Positions 37,269 to 44,781 of a stretch of DNA of 64,000 bases are shown here, piece by piece. The stretch comes from Gammaproteobacteria bacterium (GTDB lineage: Bacteria; Pseudomonadota; Gammaproteobacteria; Thiohalomonadales; Thiohalomonadaceae), in the NCBI GenBank assembly GCA_003252455.1, contig QKED01000003.1, forward strand, positions 62,001 to 126,000, given 5' to 3'. The notes beneath the pieces were generated by a model, which worked only from the letters and a program-made list of their open reading frames with translations, searched no databases and had not been told where the DNA came from. The first letter of the stretch is position 1, and every line of letters begins with the position of its first letter. Made by a program: the position numbers and the translations under genes.

Positions 37269-37799
37269 TTAGAGCAGGTAGTGGTCGAAGGCCGCCTCAA
37301 GGGTGCCTTGGGCCTGCATGATCAATTCGCACACCTCGCGCGCGGCGGCGCGCCCCCCGGGCAGGTCGGTGCTCCAGTGGGCGTGTTTGTGCACCAGCGG
37401 GTGGGCGTCGGCTACGGCGATGGCCAGGCCGCAGCGCAGCATGATCGGCAGATCGACCACGTCGTCACCCACATAGGCGACCTGTTCAGGGCCCACGCCG
37501 AGCTTGGCGCAGAGCGCCTCGAAGGCGGGCAGCTTGTCGAGCTGGCCCTGGTAGACGTGCTCGATGCCGAGGCTCTCCATGCGCTTGGCCACCACGTTGG
37601 AGGTGCGCCCGGTGATGATGCCGATGGGCACGCCGCTCTGCTGCAGCATCTTCATGCCGTGGCCATCCTTGGAGTTGAACGCCTTGTACTCCTGGCCGTC
37701 GTCGCCGAGGAACAGGCTGCCGTCGGTGAGTACCCCATCCACATCGAAGACGACGAGACGTACCGCCTGGGCCCTTTGGGTCAGCTCCTTCTCCTGCAT
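37269..37799 (-). CDS. kdsC: 3-deoxy-D-manno-octulosonate 8-phosphate phosphatase
   Basis: A 176-residue HAD phosphatase that makes Kdo from Kdo-8-phosphate. HAD motif I is VVFDVDGVLTDG (Asp19, Asp21), motif II IITGRTS, and motif IV YVGDDVVDLPIM. It has no cap domain, as expected for the tetrameric KdsC class. It is 72 bases after kdsD and 17 bases before lptC in the Kdo-LPS transport block. Confidence 0.95.
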   Translation of the reverse strand: MQEKELTQRAQAVRLVVFDVDGVLTDGSLFLGDDGQEYKAFNSKDGHGMKMLQQSGVPIGIITGRTSNVVAKRMESLGIEHVYQGQLDKLPAFEALCAKLGVGPEQVAYVGDDVVDLPIMLRCGLAIAVADAHPLVHKHAHWSTDLPGGRAAAREVCELIMQAQGTLEAAFDHYLL

Positions 37800-37871
37800 G
37801 TCGTTACCTTATCGTTTTGTTGGTGTGTGCTTATATAAAGGCCCCCGTCGTGTGCGGGTTAGGCCTGGGCG

Positions 37872-38858
37872 TCATACTACACCGGCGCGCAGCATGTCGT
37901 GCATGTTGAAGGCCCCCACCAGCCGACCATCGGTGTCGACCACCGGCAGAGCCCCCACGCGCCGCTCCTGCATCAGGCGCAACGCCTCGGCGGCGAGCAG
38001 CTCGGGGGCGACACGTACCGGGTCGCGGGTCATCACCTGGGTGATGGGCAGGTTGCGGATGGCGACCTCACCGTGGTCGAGCAGGCGGCGCAGGTCGCCG
38101 TCGGTGAAGATGCCGAGAAGTCGCTCCTGCCCGTCGACCACCGTGGTCATGCCCAGCCCCTTGCGCGTCATCTCCAGCAGCGCCTCGCTCAAGGGCGCCT
38201 CGGCGCCCACCATGGGGGTGCGTGCGCCGCTGTGCATGATGTCGCGCACGTGCAGCAACAGGCGCCGCCCGAGGGCACCGCCAGGGTGGGAGAGGGCGAA
38301 GTCGGTCTCGGTGAAGCCGCGTGATTCGAGCAGCGAGACGGCCAACGCATCGCCCATCACCAGCGCCGCCGTGGTGCTGGCGGTGGGGGCCAGGCCGAGC
38401 GGGCACGCCTCGCGCGCCACGCTCACGTCCAGGTGCACGTCGGCGGCCTGGGCCAAGGTCGAGCCGGGGCGCCCGGTGAGGGCGATGAGCGGGATGCCGA
38501 GGCGCTTGATGAGCGGCAGGATGGTGAGGATCTCGGCGGTCTCGCCGGAGTTGGAGAGGGCCACCACCACGTCTTGCGGGGTGATCATCCCCAGGTCGCC
38601 GTGGCTCGCCTCGCCCGGATGGACGAAGAAGGCGGGAGAGCCGGTGCTGGCCAGGGTGGCGGCGATCTTGCCGCCGATGTGGCCCGACTTGCCCATGCCG
38701 GTGACCACGATGCGCCCGACGCAGCCGAGCAGGTGCTGGCACGCCTGCGCGAAGGCGGCGTCGAGGCGCGGGGCGAGGGCGGCCACCGCCTCGCGCTCGG
38801 TCTCGATCACCGCACGACCGAGGGCGATCACCTGTTGCGGGTCGATGCGATGGGGCAT
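37872..38858 (-). CDS. kdsD: Arabinose-5-phosphate isomerase
   Basis: A 328-residue enzyme that converts ribulose-5-phosphate to arabinose-5-phosphate, the first step of Kdo synthesis. A SIS domain (VTGMGKSGHIGGKIAATLAS, SNSGETAEIL) is followed by two CBS domains (VVDGQERLLGIFTDGDLRR, ALPVVDTDGRLVGAFNMHD). Length matches E. coli KdsD. A GAGGAG ribosome site precedes the ATG. It is the first gene of the block. Confidence 0.95.
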   Translation of the reverse strand: MPHRIDPQQVIALGRAVIETEREAVAALAPRLDAAFAQACQHLLGCVGRIVVTGMGKSGHIGGKIAATLASTGSPAFFVHPGEASHGDLGMITPQDVVVALSNSGETAEILTILPLIKRLGIPLIALTGRPGSTLAQAADVHLDVSVAREACPLGLAPTASTTAALVMGDALAVSLLESRGFTETDFALSHPGGALGRRLLLHVRDIMHSGARTPMVGAEAPLSEALLEMTRKGLGMTTVVDGQERLLGIFTDGDLRRLLDHGEVAIRNLPITQVMTRDPVRVAPELLAAEALRLMQERRVGALPVVDTDGRLVGAFNMHDMLRAGVV

Positions 38859-39138
38859 GCTGGGGCTCCTCTCCTGGGGCTGGCTTGGGGGGTAGTTTAC
38901 CTGTTGCGCCGGGGGGATGCAGGGCTGTGGTTACCCTGGGCTAGGGCTTATGGATGCCCGTCGCCGGACCCCTCGGCGGGGGGCGCCGAGGTCGGGGCCC
39001 AGATAGGTCATGCCTGCGTCTCGCTAGTGCTGGTCAAGCACTCTCCCTTAACGTTACATTGTCACCGCTTGCCGCGAATCAAGGTGACCCAGGGGCGGCC
39101 CGCGTAGCATTCACGCCCGCATCGTGAGGAGAGTAGAC

Positions 39139-40023
39139 GTGCAGACCCCTTTTTCTCGATATGTATGGGCGCTCCTGTGGGCGCTGTTGCCCGGCCTCGC
39201 CGCCGCCTACGACCTGCCCGAGGTGCGCCAGAGCGGTGTGTTGCGCCACCTCGGGGTGCCCTATGCCCACTTCGTCACCGGCGGAGGCGACGGGCTCGAT
39301 GTGGAGCTGATGCAGGGCTTTGCCGCCTCGCTGGGGGTGCGCTACGAGTACGTGGCCACCGACTGGAACAGCGTCTTCGGCGACCTCACCGGGCGCAACG
39401 CGCGCCTCGGCGAGCACGGTGCCGAGTGGCTCGATACGGTGCCGGTCAAGGGCGACGTGATCGCCCAGGGGCTGACGATACTGCCCTGGCGCGCCGAGCT
39501 GGTGGCCTTCTCCACCCCCACCTTCCCCACCGCCGTGTGGCTGGTGGCGCGGGCCGACTCGCCCATCACCCCTATCGTGCCCAGTGGCGCCTACGCGGAG
39601 GATATCGCCCTGGTCAAGCGCGCCATGGCGGGGCTCAGTGTGCTCGGTCTGGAGAACACCTGCCTCGACCCGGCGCTCTACGACCTCGCCGCCACCGAGG
39701 CCGAGGTGCGCCTGCCTGAGAAGCATCTGCAGCCGGGCGAGTTGGCCCCGGCGATCCTCAACTTCGATGCCGATACCACGCTCCTCGATGTGCCCGATGC
39801 CCTGCTCGCCCTCGAACAGTGGCCGGGGCGCTTCAAGGTGATCGGCCCGGTCTCCGAGCCGCAGAGCATGGCCGCGGCCTTCCGCAAGGATGCCCCCCAG
39901 CTGCTCGCGGCGTTCAACGCCTACTACGCCGCCTTGCGCCAGTCGGGGCAGTATCGGCGCCTGGTCGAGAAGTACTACCCGACCGCGTTCGTCTACTACG
40001 CCGACTTTTTCGCCGAGGAGTAG
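39139..40023 (+). CDS. Periplasmic solute-binding-like protein (SBP_bac_3 type)
   Basis: A 294-residue secreted protein with a Sec signal (FSRYVWALLWALLPGLAAA). The mature part, from YDLPEVRQSGVLRHLGVPYAHF, is the amino-acid-type binding fold, with VELMQGFAASLGVRYEY and VIAQGLTILPWRAELVAFS. I chose the GTG at 39139 because GAGGAG ends eight bases upstream. The next gene, a GGDEF/EAL protein, starts immediately after the stop, so this binding protein may be a periplasmic sensor input for it rather than part of a transporter; no permease is nearby. Confidence 0.8.
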   Translation: MQTPFSRYVWALLWALLPGLAAAYDLPEVRQSGVLRHLGVPYAHFVTGGGDGLDVELMQGFAASLGVRYEYVATDWNSVFGDLTGRNARLGEHGAEWLDTVPVKGDVIAQGLTILPWRAELVAFSTPTFPTAVWLVARADSPITPIVPSGAYAEDIALVKRAMAGLSVLGLENTCLDPALYDLAATEAEVRLPEKHLQPGELAPAILNFDADTTLLDVPDALLALEQWPGRFKVIGPVSEPQSMAAAFRKDAPQLLAAFNAYYAALRQSGQYRRLVEKYYPTAFVYYADFFAEE

Positions 40024-40027
40024 TCCC

Positions 40028-42403
40028 CTGAACGGGCTGAGCCGCCGCCTCGACCTGCCCCACGCGCGCACCTCGCTAAAGGTGGTGGGTGTGCTGTTGA
40101 GCCTGTATGTGTTGCTGCTGCTGGCCACCGCCTCGGTCTCGCAGCAGAACCTGCGGCGGGCCACCCTGCAGGAGCTGCGCTTCGAGTTGGAGCGCAAGGC
40201 CAGCACCCTGTCGTACTTCTTCGTCGAACGCATGGCCGACATGGAGGCGCTACACGAGGACCGTTCGCTGGAGGTGTTCTTCGCCAATCGCGCCCTGGGC
40301 ATGTCCATGACCTACGGCCTGGCGGCCAACCTCTACACCGTGCGCAAGCGCTTCGAGGGGCTGGTGGCGGTCAAGCGCATGGGGGAGATCCCGGTCTATC
40401 GGCGCCTGCTGTTTCTCGACGAGCAGGGGCGCCCGCTGGTGGACGTCGGTCCCGCCGCTGGCGGTGACCTGGGCTGGATCGACGCCAGCAGAGCGCTGCC
40501 ACCGCACCCGGCCCTGGCGCTCTACGAGGCCGACGGGGTGCGCTGCTTCGCCCTGATGACCCCGCACTTCTTCAAGGGCCGGGCGATCGGGCGCATCATC
40601 GCCGAGCTGAACCTGCAGGCGGTGTTGGCGCGCCTGGTGGAGCTGCCGATGGACGAACAGCACAGCGCCCCGGTGGTGGAGGTGCGCATCGACCCCTCGC
40701 CCGCCTACCCGTCGCAGGTGCTCCTGCAGATGGGCACGCCGAGTCTCGACGAGGTCCCGCCGTTCGAGCCGCTCAGCGCCCCGGTGGCCGGTACGCCGTT
40801 CATCCTGCATGTGGCCCACCCCGGTGCGGTGCTGCGCGGTTACCTCACCTCGCCCTGGCTGCTCTTCTCCTTCGGCCTGCTCGGCATGGCCCTGCTCGGG
40901 GCGATCATGCTGGCCATGCGAGCCTGGGGCCACAAGCTGGCGATGGACGCCCGCCTCTACGCCTCGCAGCGCCAGCGCGCCCTGCTGCGCGAGCAGAACG
41001 AGCGGCTGGAGGAGGAGATCCACAAGCGCCTGGCGTTCGAGCAGCAGCTCGCGCACCAGGCCCACTACGATGGCCTCACGCGCCTACCCAACCGCATGTT
41101 GGCGATGGAGCGTCTGGGTCACGCCCTGAGCGGGCTCGACCGGCAGAACGGCGCAGTGGTGGTGATGTTCATCGACCTCGACCGCTTCAAGAATATCAAC
41201 GACACCCTCGGCCACGACGCCGGTGATGCCTTGCTACGCGAGGCGGCACAGCGCCTCACCCGCTCGATCCGCAGTAACGACACCGCCGCGCGTCTGGGGG
41301 GCGATGAGTTCTTCATCCTCATGACCGGGGTGGCCGACGACTCCGCCGCCGAGTTGGTGTGCGAGAAGGTGCTGGCCAACTTCGCCCACCCCTTCGACCT
41401 GCTCGGTCAGGAGGTCTACTGCTCCGCCAGCATCGGCGTGGCACTGGCCCCGCGCGATGGCCACGACGCCACCACCCTAATGAAGCATGCCGACCTGGCC
41501 CTCTACCGCGCCAAAGAGAGCGGGCGCGACGCCTTCTGCTTCTTCACCGCCTCCATGCAGCAGCACGCCCAGGCGCGTCACCTGATGGAGCAGCTGCTCA
41601 AGCTGGCGCTGGAGCGCCACGAACTCTCTCTACGCTACCAGCCACAGTTCGAGTTGGACACCCTGCAGATGACCGGGGTGGAGGTGCTGGTACGCTGGGA
41701 GAACCCCCAGCTCGGCGAGGTGGAGCCGGATGTGTTCATCCCCCTGGCCGAGGAGGCGGGGTTGATGGACGCCATCGGCGACTGGGTGTTGGGGCAGGCC
41801 TTCGCCGACATCAGCCACCTCGGCCCGCTCGGTCATCCGCTGAGCTTCAGCATCAACATCTCCGCACGCCAGCTGCGCCACGGTAAGCACCTGCTGGAGC
41901 GGCTCGACCAACTGCTGCAGGAGAGCGGTCTACCCGCCGAGCGTCTAGAGCTGGAGATCTCCGAACGCGTCCGGCTTGGCGAGATCCCCGAGGTAGGGGC
42001 GCTGATCGACGCCCTCGACCGGCGCGGCGTGCGTCTGGTGCTGGACGATTTCGGTATCAGCCTGCTGGCCCTCGCCTACATCCGCCAGTTCCCCGTGCGT
42101 GGGCTGAAGATCGACCACCTCTTCGTGCAGAACATCGCCCGCAACGAGGACGACGCGCGCCTGGCCAAGGCGATCATCGCCCTGGCCCAGACCCTCGACA
42201 TCCGCGTGGTCGCCGAGGGGGTCGAGAGCCAGGCCCAGGCCGGCCTGCTCTACGACTTCGGCTGCCACCTGGCACAGGGTTACTACTTTGCCGAGCCGAT
42301 GCCGATCCGCGACCTGGCGGCGTGGCTGGCCGAGGGCGACAGCGCCGTCTCCGTCGAGTTCGGCGACCTGAACGACCTGGGTGACGAGCCGCCCAAACCC
42401 TGA
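40028..42403 (+). CDS. GGDEF-EAL domain membrane protein
   Basis: A ~791-residue protein with an N-terminal membrane anchor (VVGVLLSLYVLLLLATASV), a periplasmic sensor region of ~260 residues, a second membrane span (LLFSFGLLGMALLGAIML) and a coiled linker. The GGDEF domain is intact at 424-428 (ARLGGDEFFIL), so c-di-GMP synthesis is plausible. The EAL domain has EVL at 552-554 instead of EAL but keeps NISARQL, LELEIS, DDFG, LKIDHLFV and VAEGVES; phosphodiesterase activity is uncertain. No ATG or GTG fits near the beginning. A CTG at 40028, seven bases after the GAGGAG in the upstream gene's end, is the best start, so the N-terminus is tentative. Confidence 0.85.
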   Translation: MNGLSRRLDLPHARTSLKVVGVLLSLYVLLLLATASVSQQNLRRATLQELRFELERKASTLSYFFVERMADMEALHEDRSLEVFFANRALGMSMTYGLAANLYTVRKRFEGLVAVKRMGEIPVYRRLLFLDEQGRPLVDVGPAAGGDLGWIDASRALPPHPALALYEADGVRCFALMTPHFFKGRAIGRIIAELNLQAVLARLVELPMDEQHSAPVVEVRIDPSPAYPSQVLLQMGTPSLDEVPPFEPLSAPVAGTPFILHVAHPGAVLRGYLTSPWLLFSFGLLGMALLGAIMLAMRAWGHKLAMDARLYASQRQRALLREQNERLEEEIHKRLAFEQQLAHQAHYDGLTRLPNRMLAMERLGHALSGLDRQNGAVVVMFIDLDRFKNINDTLGHDAGDALLREAAQRLTRSIRSNDTAARLGGDEFFILMTGVADDSAAELVCEKVLANFAHPFDLLGQEVYCSASIGVALAPRDGHDATTLMKHADLALYRAKESGRDAFCFFTASMQQHAQARHLMEQLLKLALERHELSLRYQPQFELDTLQMTGVEVLVRWENPQLGEVEPDVFIPLAEEAGLMDAIGDWVLGQAFADISHLGPLGHPLSFSINISARQLRHGKHLLERLDQLLQESGLPAERLELEISERVRLGEIPEVGALIDALDRRGVRLVLDDFGISLLALAYIRQFPVRGLKIDHLFVQNIARNEDDARLAKAIIALAQTLDIRVVAEGVESQAQAGLLYDFGCHLAQGYYFAEPMPIRDLAAWLAEGDSAVSVEFGDLNDLGDEPPKP

Positions 42404-42415
42404 GGGGTTTTGCCT

Positions 42416-42626
42416 GGAGCCCCAAGCCAACGGCTTGTGCGGGGCGGTGCTGTTCGGGGGTGGGCGTTCAAGCCGTTGGCTTGAAGCTCCGGCGCTTGGA
42501 GCCCCAAGCCAACGGTTTGTGCGGGGCGGCGGTGTTCGAGGGTGGGCGTTCAAGCCGTTGGCTTGAAGCTCCGGCGCTTGGAGCCCCAAGCCAACGGCTT
42601 GTGCGGGGCGGCGCTGTTCGAGGGTG
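42416..42626. repeat. 82-bp tandem repeats, 2.6 copies, with internal palindromes
   Basis: Units start at 42416, 42498 and 42580, each opening GGAGCCCCAAGCCAACGG. Each full unit holds two hairpins, CAAGCCAACGGCTTG and CAAGCCGTTGGCTTG. The third unit is truncated after 47 bases. A related cluster is at 46900-47075. Confidence 0.9.
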
Positions 42627-42885
42627 TAGGTCGGATAAGCGCAGCGTCATCCGACGAGCCGCTGCTGACTCTCCCACAAAAACATCTAGTCGAGACGCTT
42701 CCCCCTGAAGCTCTATTCCACCCCTGCATGGTGAATGCAACGGCATCGATGCAGCCTCCCGACCGAGAGGGGGCGTGTTAGTTGCGTTTCGGACAATGAC
42801 GGGTGGCGTACCTCGGCACGCCGGATGAGAGGGACGCTAATCCGGCCCCCGTCTTGGCGATCCCGGCCAAGACGCAGACAGCTGA
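42627..42885. repeat. Spacer with further palindromes
   Basis: A hairpin with arms GTCGGAT and ATCCGAC is at 42629-42656. Another, GTCTTGGC with GCCAAGAC, is at 42851-42873, 13 bases after the end of the cytochrome gene and perhaps its terminator. No gene is seen. Confidence 0.6.
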
Positions 42886-44631
42886 TTATTCGACCTCCAC
42901 GCGGCTCACGGGGAGCGTGACCCCGGTCAGTCGATTCTGCTCCAGCTCGCGCCAGACGTTGGCCTGGGGGCGGATGGTGGCGTCTCGCCCCTGGGTGAAA
43001 CTCTGCGCCTGCACGATGCGCCAGTAGGCCTTGTCCAGGGTCAGGGCGCGTGCGCGACTGGGCACCAGGAGGCGGCTCACGTCGCGGTGCAGGGCATCGA
43101 GGGCGTCCTGGCGCAGCGCCCCCTTGGCGTCGAAGAAGCGCTCCATCACCTCCTGATTGCCACGAAACTCATCGCCAGCACCGTTGTGTTGCAGGTAGAG
43201 GCTGTATTCGTACTGGCCATCTTCGCGGCGGGGTTCGGCGCTGCCCTCTAGGCCCTTCTGCGTCCAGTGGTACCAGCCGCCCCGGTGGGCCTCTTGGCCG
43301 GTGAATTTGCGCGCGAAGGCGAAGGTGGTGTCGGTGGTGGCGCCGATGCCGCTGTGGCAGCCCATGCAGTAGAGCCCCTCCTCCTTGGTCTGCGGGCGCA
43401 GACGACCGTCGGTATCCTCGATAAAGCCCTGGTAGTGCCAGCCCTGGGTGAAGAGGCCGCGCTCCATGTCACCGGGGACCTGGCGGGTCTGGTCGGCGTT
43501 CAGGGCGCGCTCGCGCGCCTCGCGGATGGCCACCTGCTTGAGCTCGGAGTAGTTGTACCAGCTGCCCTTCTTGGCGTAGCGCAGCTCCTTCATGCGCGGG
43601 GCGAGGGCGCCGGGGGCGTCGGGGTCGAGGTAGCGCACGCTGTGCAGGAACTCGGTCCCCTCGGGGAAGAGCCCGGCGGCGAGGTGCAGGGTGCCCGCCT
43701 GTTGCAGCCGCCGCGCCTCGCCCACGTAGGACATCTCGCGTCCCTGACTCGGCTCCCAGTCGTAGGCGATGTGGTCGGCGCGGTCGAGCACGCCGTTTTT
43801 GTTCAGGTCGACCTGCCAGGTGGCCTCGGCCACCGCCGGGATGGGGACGTCGCGGCGCAGGATCAGCGCCTCGACGATGGCCAGGTTGACCTGATAGGTG
43901 AGGCGGTCGAACTGGCCGTCGTCGGCGTGTTGCAGCGCCGGGGCGAGGCGGATGAGTACGTCGTCGCTGGAGCCGTTGGTGGGCCAGAAGGTGCCGGGGA
44001 AGGGGGCGTAGGCGAAGGCGCGCCAGCCGGTGGGCTGGCCGTTGCGGTCGAGGTCGAACCCCTCGGCGTCGAAGGCGAAGTAGGCGTCGGGGGTGTAGCC
44101 GTCCCAGTGGGCGTCGCGGTCCAGGTCCCACTCCTTGGGCAGCGCGTTGAGCCGCTCGGCCAGGGTGATGCCGCCGTCAGCGGTGTGGTAGTTGTCGCCG
44201 CGCACATAGGCGAGCAGGGTCGCGTCGTCGATCGCCGCCACCTCGGCGCTGCGGTCGCTGAAGAGGTTGCTCCAGGGGTTGACCAGGGCCGGGCCGGGCA
44301 GGCTGTAGCTGAGCTGTAGGGCCCGGTCGTCGAGGTAGTTGGGCGCCTTGCCGTTGGTGTGGCAGGCGAAGCAGGGGTTGTGGCTCGCGCCCGCGGCATC
44401 CTGCGTCCGCGTGTAGCACTGCGGCGGGATGTAGGCGGTCGCGTTGGTGATCAGGGGGTTGGTGATGCGCCCGTCCACGCCCAGATAGGCGTCGGGGGCG
44501 ACGACCGGGGCGGCGTCACCGGCGCCCGTGTCGAGCTGTACCTGCGTTGCGGCTGGGGCGCTCGGGTCGTTGCCGCCACAGGCGGCAAGGCCCAGGCAGA
44601 GGGTGATGAGCAGGGTGTGCTGGGTGGACAT
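42886..44631 (-). CDS. Two-haem c-type cytochrome lipoprotein
   Basis: A 581-residue predicted lipoprotein. The signal peptide ends with lipobox LAAC (lipid Cys18). Two haem-binding sites are visible, CFACH at 87-91 and CMGCH at 422-426. A Ca-binding-like stretch DLDRNGQP and DLNKNGVLDRADH are also present. I do not recognise a named family. A periplasmic electron-transfer or oxidoreductase role is inferred. I prefer the ATG at 44631. A strong hairpin sits only 34 bases upstream, after phoX, so expression likely depends on readthrough from phoX. Confidence 0.75.
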   Translation of the reverse strand: MSTQHTLLITLCLGLAACGGNDPSAPAATQVQLDTGAGDAAPVVAPDAYLGVDGRITNPLITNATAYIPPQCYTRTQDAAGASHNPCFACHTNGKAPNYLDDRALQLSYSLPGPALVNPWSNLFSDRSAEVAAIDDATLLAYVRGDNYHTADGGITLAERLNALPKEWDLDRDAHWDGYTPDAYFAFDAEGFDLDRNGQPTGWRAFAYAPFPGTFWPTNGSSDDVLIRLAPALQHADDGQFDRLTYQVNLAIVEALILRRDVPIPAVAEATWQVDLNKNGVLDRADHIAYDWEPSQGREMSYVGEARRLQQAGTLHLAAGLFPEGTEFLHSVRYLDPDAPGALAPRMKELRYAKKGSWYNYSELKQVAIREARERALNADQTRQVPGDMERGLFTQGWHYQGFIEDTDGRLRPQTKEEGLYCMGCHSGIGATTDTTFAFARKFTGQEAHRGGWYHWTQKGLEGSAEPRREDGQYEYSLYLQHNGAGDEFRGNQEVMERFFDAKGALRQDALDALHRDVSRLLVPSRARALTLDKAYWRIVQAQSFTQGRDATIRPQANVWRELEQNRLTGVTLPVSRVEVE

Positions 44632-44664
44632 GGCGATTTCACTGGGTAAAAAGTGGTGATAACG

Positions 44665-44700
44665 AAAAACCGGCCCATGCACTTGGCATGGCCGGTTTTG
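44665..44700 (-). terminator. Strong hairpin between phoX and the cytochrome gene
   Basis: Arms AAAACCGGCC-ATGC and GCATGGCCGGTTTT pair with one bulged base, and the minus strand continues TTTTTC. It is 80 bases after the phoX stop and 34 bases before the cytochrome start, so it may act as an intercistronic attenuator. Confidence 0.8.
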
Positions 44701-44781
44701 CGTGGCTTGGCAATCGGTCGCTGCGGGGTCCGCCGTCTGGTGTGCCCGCGTGGGCGCACCAGCCGTTGCCGAAGCTGAGGC

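Noticed and set aside
42396-42411. Terminator overlapping the stop codon of the GGDEF/EAL gene
   Set aside because: The stem AAACCC/GGGTTT is only six pairs with a short T-run; too weak to claim beside the following repeat hairpins.
42416-42626. Possible CRISPR array
   Set aside because: The 82-bp units are contiguous tandem copies with no unique spacers, and no cas genes are near.
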